This document shows, piece after piece, positions 25,085-34,052 of a stretch of DNA of 42,594 nucleotides. A program made the translations under genes and the position numbers. Every line of letters starts with the position of its first letter. Positions within the stretch are counted from its first letter, which is position 1. Under the pieces are notes generated by a model. That model had not been told where the DNA came from, ran no database searches, and was given only the letters and a program-made list of their open reading frames with translations. Source of the DNA: Streptosporangiaceae bacterium (GTDB taxonomy: Bacteria; Actinomycetota; Actinomycetes; Streptosporangiales; Streptosporangiaceae); the NCBI GenBank assembly GCA_025934635.1, contig JAICWX010000037.1, forward strand, positions 1-42,594. Reading direction: 5' to 3'.

Positions 25085-26981
25085 AGGAGGCAGATCCCCT
25101 CAGGTCGTAGACGACGATGTTCCCGGAGTCGTAGATGCGCGCGACGCCGGGCAGCCGGTTGAACTTGGCAAGACCGGCCCGGGGCAGCGGGTGCTTGTAG
25201 GTGCCGAGACCGGGGTCGACGGGAAAGTACTGGCCGGAGGCGGGCAGCATCTCGCTGAGCCGCAGGTCGACCAGCACGAACCCGATGGACTGGGCCTGGA
25301 TCAGCTGGGCGGCGGCCGGCGTCAGCCCCGGCGAGGTGTACAGCGGGCCGTCATCACCCACCGTGTCCTGGTCCCCGTAGCTGCCCAGCACCGGCAGGTC
25401 GCCTTCGTCGGTGGCGAACCGCTGGCCGGGGCCGAGCACCGCCAGGGCCCAGTCGGCCGAGGCGATCTGCTCCGGGCCGACCGACCGTTCGGCCCCGGCG
25501 ACCTGGTACGGCCCGGGCAGCCGCTCCCAGTACGGCGGCCAGCCGTTGACCATCCCGTTGAGCACCAGCGCCAGCGCCGCCGCCACCGCGCCGGCGATGA
25601 CCAAGGGGGCGCGCCTTAGTCCGGCCCGGATCACCAGCCAGCGCAAGCTGTTGTCGGTCAGCCGGATCACGGCCAGCGCGGCGATGAACCCGGCGGGCAG
25701 GAACACGAACGTGGACGCCCGCCCGGCCAGCTCGCTGCCGTTGGTGACGAACAGCCGCACCGCGACGATGACGTACCAGCTCACAGCGCCTATCGCGAAG
25801 GCCACCACCCACGGCTGGTGGCGGTACCGGCGCCAGGCCTGCCACCAGCCCACGGGCACGAGCACCGACATGATCAGGACGGCCGTCACCGCCAGCGCCT
25901 GGTTCTCCAGCGGCCCGTTCGCCGCCGACGCCGGCGACGGTGCGGGGTGGTGTCCGCCCGGCAGCAGGCCCCGGAAGGCCTGCAGCGCCCCCTGGACCAC
26001 CGGCTCCAGGTAACTCACGGTCGACGGGGCGACGAACACGATCCAGGCGCCGAACGCCGCCGCGGACACCAGGGCCAGCAACGAGGCCCAGGCCGCCAGC
26101 CTGCGATCGCGGGCCAGCAGGGCACCTAGCGTGATGAGTTCCAGCGTGGCCACCAGCAGGTAGCTGGTCACGTGGTGGGTCACCACGGTGGCACCGGCCG
26201 ACAGCACCGCCACCGTGAACCAGCCCGTCCGGTGCCCGGCGGCGCGCGGTGCGGCGAGCCGGTAGGTGGCCAGCACGGTGAGCCCGAAGAAGGGCAGCGC
26301 CAGCGTCTGGTAGACGAACATGGAGTCGAATGAGGAGAACAGCGACTCGCTGGCGTACAGCAGCAGGGCGACGCCGGCCACCCGGTGTGAGCCGCTGACG
26401 TAGCGGAAGAGCACGAACAGGGTGCCGACGAAGAGCAGGTGCGCGATGCCCGCCACGATCAGCCCGCTGACGTAGACGGAGAGCCCGGTGACCGAGGCCA
26501 GGGCGGTGGTGACCTCCTCCAGGCCGGGGTAGTAGGGGCTGATCGGCAGCAGGTTGTTCGGGGTGAACAGGTGCCCGGTCTGAATGATGTCCGTCGCCGT
26601 GCGCCAGTGCATGAGCTCGTCGGCGTAGGTGAACGCCGCGGGGCTGTAACAGACCTTGACCAGGTATTCCGCTACCGTCAGGACGACGGCGAGGGTCACG
26701 GTCTCGCTCCCGGACAGGGACCGGCGGCTCAGCATGCGGGCCGCCACCGGGGCCAGGATGAGCAGTTGCCCGGCCCAGTACGTCCGGTCGGCCCAGGACG
26801 TGCCGGCGTGGCCGAGGCGGCCCGCCGTGTAGGCGGCGGCCACGACGAGGACGCCGGTCGCGGCGCTGAGCGCCACCACGCTGACCGGCAGGCGGGAGCG
26901 TCTGGCCGTGACGTCAGCCTGCCTCTCGCGGTCCCGGTGCGCGGCCAGTTCCCGGCCCGTCGACTCCCCGGCCGCCGTCAC
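25074..26981 (-). CDS. GT-C-like multi-pass membrane protein
   Basis: 635 aa from a GTG in a GTGA overlap with the deacetylase gene. About 13 hydrophobic segments precede an external C-terminal domain (about 490-635). The first external loop carries 'FTYADELMHWRTATDIIQTG', with an Asp-Glu pair placed like the catalytic acidic residues of GT-C enzymes that use polyprenyl-phosphate sugars. 'VLSAGATVVTHHVTSYLL' is a conserved-looking His-rich helix start. I infer a glycosyltransferase working on the outer face with a lipid-phosphate sugar. The GT2 domain of the sigma-fusion protein could supply that donor. Substrate unknown. Confidence 0.65.
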   Translation of the reverse strand: MTAAGESTGRELAAHRDRERQADVTARRSRLPVSVVALSAATGVLVVAAAYTAGRLGHAGTSWADRTYWAGQLLILAPVAARMLSRRSLSGSETVTLAVVLTVAEYLVKVCYSPAAFTYADELMHWRTATDIIQTGHLFTPNNLLPISPYYPGLEEVTTALASVTGLSVYVSGLIVAGIAHLLFVGTLFVLFRYVSGSHRVAGVALLLYASESLFSSFDSMFVYQTLALPFFGLTVLATYRLAAPRAAGHRTGWFTVAVLSAGATVVTHHVTSYLLVATLELITLGALLARDRRLAAWASLLALVSAAAFGAWIVFVAPSTVSYLEPVVQGALQAFRGLLPGGHHPAPSPASAANGPLENQALAVTAVLIMSVLVPVGWWQAWRRYRHQPWVVAFAIGAVSWYVIVAVRLFVTNGSELAGRASTFVFLPAGFIAALAVIRLTDNSLRWLVIRAGLRRAPLVIAGAVAAALALVLNGMVNGWPPYWERLPGPYQVAGAERSVGPEQIASADWALAVLGPGQRFATDEGDLPVLGSYGDQDTVGDDGPLYTSPGLTPAAAQLIQAQSIGFVLVDLRLSEMLPASGQYFPVDPGLGTYKHPLPRAGLAKFNRLPGVARIYDSGNIVVYDLRGSASYGS

Positions 26982-27814
26982 GTGACCGGCCCCCCCTCCT
27001 GGGGGTCCCGGCCCACCGGGGGTACGAGGCGGCGTACGGCCTGCCAGGCGACTCGCTTGGCCGCGGCCGCGCGCCGCCGCGCCGGAGTCGGGCGGACGTC
27101 GAGCAGCCGGGTGAGCCCGGCGACGCCGATACCGGCATTGACGGTCAGCCGGGGCAGCGTGAGCACGTCGTCGCCGGGCGCCGTCATCAGCTCGGCCACC
27201 GCGCAGGCGTACCGGTATCCGGCCGCGGCGACGGTCTCGCGGGCGGCGCGATTCCAGAAGCCGAACGGGTAGGCGAACCCGTCCACCGCGATCCCGAGCT
27301 TGTCCTCGAGCAGGCTCCGGCAGCGCCGGACCTCCTCGCTGACCACCGCGGCGGGTACCCGGTCCAGCTGCGGGTGGGAGTGGCTGTGCGCCGCTACCTC
27401 GATTCCCTCGGCGGCGATGTCGGCGAGCGCCCGCCAGGACAGCACCGGGCGGTCTTCCTCGCCGACGCTCACGTTGAAGCGGGTCGTCGCGCCCACGTAC
27501 CCGGTCGGGACGTACAGGGTCGCGCGGAAGCCATGCTCGCGTAGCACCGGCAGCGCCGTGCTGTAGAAGTCGGTGTACGCGTCGTCGAACGTCAGCACGA
27601 CCGCCCGCGACGGCACCGGGGCGCGGGACTCGCGGCCGGCCAGCTCGGCGGCGGTCACCGTCCGGTAGCCCGCGGCCGCGAGGTACTCCATCTGGGCGGT
27701 GAACTCGGCCGGGTCGACGGCAAAGCGCCGGAACTTGCGGGTGGCGTCGGTGGCGATGCTGTGGTACATCAGCACGGGCACCTCGCCCGCGGGGCCGTCC
27801 GGGCGCGTGCTCAC
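26978..27814 (-). CDS. NodB-type polysaccharide deacetylase
   Basis: 278 aa from GTG 27814; the longer open frame upstream overlaps the GT2 gene and is not coding. The NodB fold shows 'VPVLMYHSI', motif 1 'VVLTFDDAYTDFY' (D77 base, D78 metal), motif 2 'AAHSHSHPQL' with H143 and H147 as metal ligands, and motif 3-like 'FAYPFGFWN'. Such enzymes remove N- or O-acetyl groups from glycans. There is no signal peptide, so it probably acts in the cytoplasm on a precursor, or is exported by an unusual route. GTGA overlaps on both sides show tight coupling to the GT2 gene and the GT-C-like gene. Confidence 0.88.
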   Translation of the reverse strand: MSTRPDGPAGEVPVLMYHSIATDATRKFRRFAVDPAEFTAQMEYLAAAGYRTVTAAELAGRESRAPVPSRAVVLTFDDAYTDFYSTALPVLREHGFRATLYVPTGYVGATTRFNVSVGEEDRPVLSWRALADIAAEGIEVAAHSHSHPQLDRVPAAVVSEEVRRCRSLLEDKLGIAVDGFAYPFGFWNRAARETVAAAGYRYACAVAELMTAPGDDVLTLPRLTVNAGIGVAGLTRLLDVRPTPARRRAAAAKRVAWQAVRRLVPPVGRDPQEGGPVT

Positions 27815-29139
27815 CGTCCCGCCTCCGCCCGGGCCTGCCTGCGCACGCTCCTGATGTAAGCGGCCGGGCCGCGCAGCATGGCCCGCCGCTGCCCGCGGGT
27901 GAACTCGGCCGGCAGGCCGGGCGCCGCCGCGACTCCGGCCACGTCCGCGCCGCGCAGGTAACCGGCCGCCGCGGGCAGCAGTCTCAGCAGTTCCGGCAGC
28001 ACGCCCGGCCGGTGCCGCAGCAGCGCGGTGTAGTAGGCCGTCAGGCCGGTGCCGTATCCGCGCAGCTGACGGCGCAGGCCGTCGGGTTCCGCGTAGTGGT
28101 TGTGCCGCACCAGCGCGGCGGGCTCGTAGGCGAGGCGGTAGCCAGCCAGCAGTACCAGCGTGAAGGCGAGGGTGTCCTCCGACGCCCGGGCCGGGGTTCC
28201 GGCGCCCATAGCGACGTCGAAGCCGCCGATGCGGCTCAGCGCCTCGCGCCGGAAGGCCATGTTGCCGCCCGCCCCGAACGGCGGCAGCGGGAACAGCGGG
28301 CTCTGCGGGCCGCGCCGGGAGAAGACCGCCGGGGTGAAGCCGCGGCCCTTGCTGTGACCGCCGAACCACTCGAACCATTCCTGGATCGGGGTCTCCAGCC
28401 GGGCGGGCGCGATCATGCCCGTGACGCAGCCGATGTCCGCGCCGCGGGCGAACCCGCCAGCCAGGCCGGCCAGCCAGTGACCGTCCGGCTCCTCGTCGTC
28501 GTCGAGGAAGGCCACGATCTCCCCGGCCGCCGCGGCCACGCCCGCGTTGCGCGCCCAGGACAGGCCGCCGCGCCGTTCCAGGGCGTAGCGGCACGGCACC
28601 TGGCCTGGCCGGGTTTCCAGCAGAACCCGCACCGCGTCGCTGGCCGGAGCGTTGTCCACGACGACGATCTCGAACCGGGGATACTCCTGCCGCTCGAGGG
28701 AGCGCAGGCACGCCTCGAGGCGGTCCGCCCGGTCGCGGGTGCAGACGACCACGCTGATGAAGGGGGCCGTGGCCAGCGCCTCGCGGCGATCGCGCAGAAA
28801 CGGCCACGCCGCGGGGTCGGCCGTCAGGCCCGCACCGGTCAGCCGGCCGGGCGCGGGCAGGCCGGCCGCGCCGAACCGGGCGGTCACCGGCGCGCGCAGG
28901 TCCGGCCAGAGCATCGCGGCGAACTGCCCGGGTGTCAGCCCGGCCGGGTCGAGCGGGAGCAGGCACGAGCCGACCGGTTCGCCGTGCAGCCGGGCCAGGA
29001 CCCAGGCTCGGCGGTGATGCCCGTCGCAGGGCACCGGGGGCAGCGGCCCGGTCAGTTCCACGTCCAGCATCAGGGCCGGGGCGAAGCCGCCGGCCGCGCC
29101 GGGCTCATCCCGTCGCGCCGCGGGCGCCGTAGCGCTCAT
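27811..29139 (-). CDS. GT2-family glycosyltransferase
   Basis: 442 aa from ATG 29139 in an ATGA overlap. Residues 1-120 form an N-terminal extension ('LMLDVELTGPLPPVP', 'HRRAWVLARLHGEPVGSCLLP') of a kind often seen before actinobacterial GT2 domains. The GT-A domain starts near 127 with 'ISVVVCTRDRADRLEACLRSL', has the DxD-type metal site in 'FLDDDEEPDG' (D213-D215) and the acceptor region 'GAGGNMAFRREALSRIGGFD'. It is probably membrane-associated but not membrane-spanning. It should add a sugar to the lipid-linked glycan. It lies between the GT2-pyruvyltransferase fusion gene and the deacetylase gene. Confidence 0.9.
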   Translation of the reverse strand: MSATAPAARRDEPGAAGGFAPALMLDVELTGPLPPVPCDGHHRRAWVLARLHGEPVGSCLLPLDPAGLTPGQFAAMLWPDLRAPVTARFGAAGLPAPGRLTGAGLTADPAAWPFLRDRREALATAPFISVVVCTRDRADRLEACLRSLERQEYPRFEIVVVDNAPASDAVRVLLETRPGQVPCRYALERRGGLSWARNAGVAAAAGEIVAFLDDDEEPDGHWLAGLAGGFARGADIGCVTGMIAPARLETPIQEWFEWFGGHSKGRGFTPAVFSRRGPQSPLFPLPPFGAGGNMAFRREALSRIGGFDVAMGAGTPARASEDTLAFTLVLLAGYRLAYEPAALVRHNHYAEPDGLRRQLRGYGTGLTAYYTALLRHRPGVLPELLRLLPAAAGYLRGADVAGVAAAPGLPAEFTRGQRRAMLRGPAAYIRSVRRQARAEAGR

Positions 29140-31415
29140 CGGACCTGCTCCAGGTGGCCAGCGGTCACTCGTCCGGTCCGGGACCGGACCGTCTCGCCGA
29201 ATCGGGCGTAGGCCTCGCGCCCGGCGGCGCACTGCTGGGCGGCCGCGTCCCTGGCGGCGACGCGGGCGGCCGCGGGCAGCTGCCACGCCCGGTCTATGGC
29301 CGCGCGCAGCCGGCCGCCGGATCCTGACTCGTCCAGCGAGACGACGAAGCAGGCTCCGGGGAACAGCGCCCGCAGCCCGGTGAATTTGGCGTCGTAGTAC
29401 CGCGACCTGGTCAGGCACACGGCCGGCACGCCCTGGGCCAGGCCGAACACCGCCGCATGGTAGCTGCCGGTCACGATGACCCGGCAGCGCCCGGCCGCGG
29501 CAATCAGCGCCTCGGGGGTGGCCATGTCGTCGAGCGTGACCCCGGCTCCGGCCCGCTCCGGATCGAGCAGGGCGCGCAGCGCCGCCAGGTCGCTGTCGAC
29601 CGGATAGCGCGACACCGGCAGCGCGATGACAGGTGCCTGAAGGGCCTTCGCCGCCTCGGCTACCACATCGCCCGTCGTTCTCGCCGCCGCCAGGTCCAGG
29701 CCGGCGTAGGCCGAGACCCGCATGCTGACGCCCAGCGCGTCACCGACGGGTACCCCGCCGTCAGGAGCGCCCCCGCTGGAGACCAGCTCCAGCGCGTCAT
29801 CTCCGGTGACGGCCAGCGCGCCGGGCCGGGCCCCCAGGGCCACGGACAGATCCCGGCTGGCCACGCTCTCCCGCAGGCCGAGGCGGGCCAGCCCGGGCAG
29901 GACGGAGCGGGCCTGCGCGCGCAGGGCCGGCTGATCCATCGGCCCGATTCCCTGGCCGAACATGGCCGTCGGCTTGCCCAGGCGCTGGGCCAGGGACAGC
30001 AGGCTCAGCACGCCAGCCGCGTGCCACCACCAGGTATCGGTCAGGTAGCCGCCGCCGCTGGCCACCACCAGGTCCGCCGCGAGCACGGCCTGGACCGCCG
30101 TCCGCGGCCGGCCCGGCCGGCCCCGGCGACGGAGGGAACGGCCCGCCAGGTAGGGCGCGGCGATTTTCCAGGCCTGTTCGGCGGCCAGCCGGGGACGCCG
30201 CGGGAGGAGGAGCCGGATGAGCCGCTGGTCGGCGAGCGTCCGCCCGATGGCGACGGTGCCGGGGCAGTAGTCCGCTAGCCGCCCGGGCGCGTGACAGATC
30301 ACCATGATCTCGGCGCCGGGCCATAGCTGCCGCAGCCGGAGCACGCACGACTGCAGCATCGCGACGTCCCCGAGGTTCAGCAGGTCGTATCCGGACTGGT
30401 CGATGAGGATCCGGGGCCCGGACCGGGCCGGGCGGGCCGCGGGGCGGCGGACGATCGCGGCCGCCCGATCGGCGGCCGAGCGGACCCGGCCCGCGGCGAA
30501 GCCGGTCACGGCGGAACCGAGCCCGGCCATGATGGCGATGCTCCGCATGCCTCCCGACAGGTCTCCCCTGATGGTGTCCCGCAGCCCGCGGGCCACGCCG
30601 AGCGGGAGCACGCGGCGGGCGTACAGCCGTTCGGCCGACGTGCTGCTGCTCCCGCCGTTGAGCGCGGCGAGTTCGGCCTTGCCCGCACCTTCGTTGAGGC
30701 AGCGGCGCAGGAAGAAGGCGGGTGTCGCGCGCTCGGCCGGCACGAGATGGCTGATGACGGCGGCCGGCTCGTAAATCCAGGTGCCGTCCGGACGCGCCGC
30801 GGCGGCCCGCAGGCTCAAATCGGTGTCTTCCGGTCGCGACCGGCGGCCGACCTTCCCGAAGTCGTCCCGGAAACCGCCGATCGCGGCGAACACCTCGCGG
30901 GAAACGGCCATTCCGCAGGTCCACACGTTCCGCACCGCCGCCGTTTCCTCAGGCATGCCGCGGTACGACGCGCCGACGGCCCAGTCGAACTCAGCGGGCA
31001 GCCAGCGCGGCCGGGAACCCGCCCAGACCGGGACTACCCGGCAGCCGACCCCCACGACGCCCGGCCGCGCGAAGTGCGGCAGCATGACCTCCAGCCAGGA
31101 GGGTGCGGCGAACGCGTCGTCATCCAGGAACGCCACCACGTCCCCGCGGGAGGCGGCGACGCCGCTGTTGCGGGCACCCGATGCTCCCTGGCGGCGGATG
31201 TTAGGCACCACGATCGCACCCGGAAGCTCGCGCCTGGCCCGCTCGAGCAGGCCGGGATTGTGGTCGATCACCACGATCGTTTCCAGCACGCTGGCCGTCT
31301 GGGCCGCGATCGACGACACCGCCTGGCAGAGGTCGTCCCAGCGCTCCATCGCGAACGCCGCGGTGATCACGGAGATCGAGGGCGAGTCCGCCAGGTCCGC
31401 GTGGTCCTTGCTCAA
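29136..31415 (-). CDS. Fusion of GT2 glycosyltransferase and polysaccharide pyruvyl transferase
   Basis: 759 aa from a TTG with AGGAG six bases upstream (31422-31426 on the complement), a convincing start. Residues about 12-300 are a GT2 domain ('SISVITAAFAMERWDDLCQAV', 'FLDDDAFAAPSWL' with D98-D100, 'TCGMAVSREVFAAIGGF'). Residues about 334-700 form a CsaB-like pyruvyl transferase: 'GPRILIDQSGYDLLNLGDVAML', 'GGGYLTDTWWWHAAGVLSL', 'MFGQGIGPM', and 'VTGSYHAAVFGLAQGVPAV' near the end. The enzyme would add a sugar and then ketal-link pyruvate to it from PEP, giving an acidic polymer. The two activities are usually on separate proteins. It follows the sigma-fusion gene after a 33-base gap. Confidence 0.85.
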   Translation of the reverse strand: MSKDHADLADSPSISVITAAFAMERWDDLCQAVSSIAAQTASVLETIVVIDHNPGLLERARRELPGAIVVPNIRRQGASGARNSGVAASRGDVVAFLDDDAFAAPSWLEVMLPHFARPGVVGVGCRVVPVWAGSRPRWLPAEFDWAVGASYRGMPEETAAVRNVWTCGMAVSREVFAAIGGFRDDFGKVGRRSRPEDTDLSLRAAAARPDGTWIYEPAAVISHLVPAERATPAFFLRRCLNEGAGKAELAALNGGSSSTSAERLYARRVLPLGVARGLRDTIRGDLSGGMRSIAIMAGLGSAVTGFAAGRVRSAADRAAAIVRRPAARPARSGPRILIDQSGYDLLNLGDVAMLQSCVLRLRQLWPGAEIMVICHAPGRLADYCPGTVAIGRTLADQRLIRLLLPRRPRLAAEQAWKIAAPYLAGRSLRRRGRPGRPRTAVQAVLAADLVVASGGGYLTDTWWWHAAGVLSLLSLAQRLGKPTAMFGQGIGPMDQPALRAQARSVLPGLARLGLRESVASRDLSVALGARPGALAVTGDDALELVSSGGAPDGGVPVGDALGVSMRVSAYAGLDLAAARTTGDVVAEAAKALQAPVIALPVSRYPVDSDLAALRALLDPERAGAGVTLDDMATPEALIAAAGRCRVIVTGSYHAAVFGLAQGVPAVCLTRSRYYDAKFTGLRALFPGACFVVSLDESGSGGRLRAAIDRAWQLPAAARVAARDAAAQQCAAGREAYARFGETVRSRTGRVTAGHLEQVR

Positions 31416-31448
31416 CTAGCGCTCCTGTATGCGACGGTGATCGGCTGG

Positions 31449-33794
31449 TCAGCCCGGGGTCCCTCCGGTCGCGGAAGGTGAGGAGGCAGACGGCAGGGCG
31501 TCGGTGGGCGGTACCGAAGGCGGGACTGACGACGGTGGATCCGGCGACGACGGAGGTAGCGAGGACGGGGCCGGAGAGGACGGGGCCGGAGAGGACGGCG
31601 GCGCTGAGGAGGGAGGTGCCTGGGATGGCGCCGGAGACGACCGCGGCGCCGAAGACGACGGGGCCGGCCTGCTGGGCGACGGTGTCTTGGCTGGTGACGA
31701 GGACGCGCGCGACGGCTCGATGGACGACGGACCGATGGCCTTCGCTCCCGCGATCCCGAGCACCGGGATGGGAACGGACGCTCCCGGCCCCGGCCCGCCC
31801 GTGAGTCCGGACCCGGGCGCGGCCGGGCTGGCCGCGGCGGAGGGCGCGCCGGCGGATCCGCGCGCCGGGTCGCCGGATCGAGCCGATTTGGCGAGCGGCA
31901 GGCTCCGCCCGGCGGCCGCCGCTGCCGCGGCATGGGCGCCGGAGGGATGGCCCGCGTAGTACATGGCGGCGCCCAGCAGGGCCAGCGCCGCGGCGGCCAC
32001 GACGATCGCGATGACCGCGACGGCCCGCAGCCCTGGTGCCGTCAGCGGCGTGATCTGGACCGGGAAGCCATCGGCCCGTGACGGCGCGGCGCGGTCCTTG
32101 ACCTCGGCCCGGCGCGCCATCGAGACCGGCGACCGGTCACCGACGAGGCGGAGCGTCTGCCGTCTCAGGTCGGCCGGCGGCGCGGCGGCCGGCAGCAGGC
32201 CGAGCAGGATCGCCGGGTTGAGGCCGTTGCGCTTGCGCACGCCGCATACCTCGCAGCGCCCGATGTGCCGCTTGACCCGCCAGCGTAGTGAACTGCTTTC
32301 CTCGTCGAGGAGGGCGGACAGTTCCGGGCAGTGCTCTCGTTGCGATCGGGCCAGCAGCAGGACGCCCATCGACTTCTCGAACCGCGAGCGGGCCCGGGCG
32401 GCCAGCGTGTGCGCCTGACCGCGGGATAGGCCGAGGATGTCGGCGAGGTCGGTGCCGTAGAACCCGTGCCGCAGGTGCAGTTCGCCGATCTCTCCGTCCA
32501 CTGGGTCAAGGCCGGCGATCGCGGCGCGGACCAGGGCCCGGGTCTCGCCCCCCGGCGTGATGAGCCCGAACGTCCCGGTGTCCTGCATCGCGTGGGCACC
32601 CTCGTAGAGCCGCGCGGACGGGCCGGCCGCCTGCAGCCGCCGCTGGCACTCGTTACGGGCCAGCGCGAACAGCCAGGCTCGCAGCCGGTCGGGCCGCTTC
32701 AGCGCCCGGACTCCGGCCGACGCGAGGACGAAGGTGTCCTGAACGGCGCTAGCCGCGGCGGCAGGCTCGGCCAGCTGCGACCGGCAGTAGGCGTAGAGGC
32801 CCTGGGCGTAACGGCCGAAGGCCGCGGCTATGCCTAGATCGTCACCTTCCGCGATCGCGGCGACGATGTCGCGGTCGCGTACCGATGGCTCGTGATCGGG
32901 CCCGGGCAGGCGGAACGGCCCGGTGGCGTGCGGGGCCAGCAGGACGGGCGAGCCAGCAGGCGGCGGAGCCGCCTGCTGAGGCTGGTCACGCCGCGTCCGC
33001 CCGCTCACGCGCTCGCGCAGGATGATCTTGAGGATCCGCCACCCGTCCCGCACCGCGTGCAGGTTGCTGGCCCCGAAAATGCGCGGGCACTCGTGGCTCG
33101 GCACCTCGTAGATCGTCAGGCCGGCCTTCGCCGCCCGTATGTTCATCAGCGTCTCGACCTCGAAGCCGGGACACTGGCTGATCTCGATCGCGTCCAGGTG
33201 GCGAGCCCAGAACGCGTTGTAGCCGTAGCACAGATCGGTGAAGTGGGTGCCGAACATCGAGTTGACCATGAAACTCAGCACCCGGTTCCCGTAGCGCCGG
33301 ATGCCGGTGATGTCGTCGCTGCCGCCGCTGCTCGAGAAGCGCGAGCCCTTGGCGAAGTCGGCGCCGGCCAGCAGGGCGCCGACGAACCTGATCATCTCGG
33401 CCCCGTCGGTGGACCCATCGGCGTCGATCATGACGAGGATGTCGCCGGTCGCGGCCGCGAAACCGGCATACAGCGCATCCCCCTTGCCGCGGCCGGACTG
33501 CCTCACCACCTTGACCGCGGGGCAGAGCCGGCGGGCCACGGCCACGGTGTCGTCGACGGAGTGGCCGTCGACCAAGATGATCTCGTTGACCCAGGGCGGC
33601 AGCGTCCCGAAAACGTGCGGGAGGTTCGCGGCCTCGTTCCGCGCCGGAATGACCACGCTCACGGTGGGCGCGATCGCGAGGCCTTCTGACACAGGCCGGT
33701 ATGGCGCTATGGGATGGACGATCGTGTTCTCCGAGTCTTGCCGCGGAAGAAGCTGACCGCCGCCGGAAAATACCGGAAAGCTCGGACGTGCCAT
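31449..33794 (-). CDS. GT2 glycosyltransferase - sigma factor - zinc-finger - transmembrane fusion
   Basis: 781 aa in one uninterrupted frame. Residues 44-262 are a complete DPM1-type GT2 ('TVSVVIPARNEAANLPHVF', 'MIDADGSTDG' with D124/D126, 'ECPRIFGASNLHAVRDGWRI'). After a Pro/Ala linker, 305-390 matches sigma-70/ECF region 2 ('AFGRYAQGLYAYCRSQL', 'VQDTFVLASAGV', 'RLRAWLFALARNECQRRL'). Residues 425-475 match region 4, a helix-turn-helix ('LRHGFYGTDLADILGLSRGQ'). H510-x3-C514-x2-C517 is the signature of zinc-binding anti-sigma domains. One membrane helix (588-612) precedes a Pro/Ser/Ala-rich tail to 781. GTG 33008 (residue 263) could be an internal start giving the sigma part alone. It heads the minus-strand operon. 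Confidence 0.85.
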   Translation of the reverse strand: MARPSFPVFSGGGQLLPRQDSENTIVHPIAPYRPVSEGLAIAPTVSVVIPARNEAANLPHVFGTLPPWVNEIILVDGHSVDDTVAVARRLCPAVKVVRQSGRGKGDALYAGFAAATGDILVMIDADGSTDGAEMIRFVGALLAGADFAKGSRFSSSGGSDDITGIRRYGNRVLSFMVNSMFGTHFTDLCYGYNAFWARHLDAIEISQCPGFEVETLMNIRAAKAGLTIYEVPSHECPRIFGASNLHAVRDGWRILKIILRERVSGRTRRDQPQQAAPPPAGSPVLLAPHATGPFRLPGPDHEPSVRDRDIVAAIAEGDDLGIAAAFGRYAQGLYAYCRSQLAEPAAAASAVQDTFVLASAGVRALKRPDRLRAWLFALARNECQRRLQAAGPSARLYEGAHAMQDTGTFGLITPGGETRALVRAAIAGLDPVDGEIGELHLRHGFYGTDLADILGLSRGQAHTLAARARSRFEKSMGVLLLARSQREHCPELSALLDEESSSLRWRVKRHIGRCEVCGVRKRNGLNPAILLGLLPAAAPPADLRRQTLRLVGDRSPVSMARRAEVKDRAAPSRADGFPVQITPLTAPGLRAVAVIAIVVAAAALALLGAAMYYAGHPSGAHAAAAAAAGRSLPLAKSARSGDPARGSAGAPSAAASPAAPGSGLTGGPGPGASVPIPVLGIAGAKAIGPSSIEPSRASSSPAKTPSPSRPAPSSSAPRSSPAPSQAPPSSAPPSSPAPSSPAPSSLPPSSPDPPSSVPPSVPPTDALPSASSPSATGGTPG
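32954..32978. repeat. Perfect 11-bp hairpin in the GT2-sigma linker
   Basis: CAGCAGGCGGC (32954-32964), a 3-base loop, and its exact complement GCCGCCTGCTG (32968-32978) lie within the coding region for the linker between the glycosyltransferase and sigma-like domains, 28-54 bases downstream of the in-frame GTG at 33008. Confidence 0.5.
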
Positions 33795-34052
33795 TAAATA
33801 TCAACCTAACTAGGAATCCAGCCCCTAATTGAGGTTCGGACATCTCTAGTCCTCGTCACGCGCTACCTGGTGACAGGGACCTATTTCAATCACTTCTCGT
33901 GTGGCGATTTCAATTACTTCAGATGTAACCCGCTTGAGCTCTCCTCCTCACCGTGGCACGGGCGCTGCGCTGCCCTCTCTCCCTAGTAGACGCCTAGTCC
34001 GCCTGGGAGGTTCACACCTGTTTCATCATGTTCGATATCTTTCAGGTAGTGT
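33795..34052. promoter_or_regulatory. Divergent promoter region between the sigma-fusion gene and the Cys-rich/PP-loop pair
   Basis: A/T-rich for this genome, without a credible gene. It contains two near-identical 14-base sequences, ATTTCAATCACTTC (33883-33896) and ATTTCAATTACTTC (33907-33920), 24 bases apart. Their spacing suggests an operator bound on one helix face or an activator site. It must contain the promoters for both divergent units, but no clear -35/-10 pair stands out. Confidence 0.45.

Noticed and set aside
27815..28966. Upstream extension of the deacetylase frame
   Set aside because: Overlaps the GT2 gene in another frame and reads as Arg/Gly/Pro-rich noise; GTG 27814 in a GTGA overlap is the better start.
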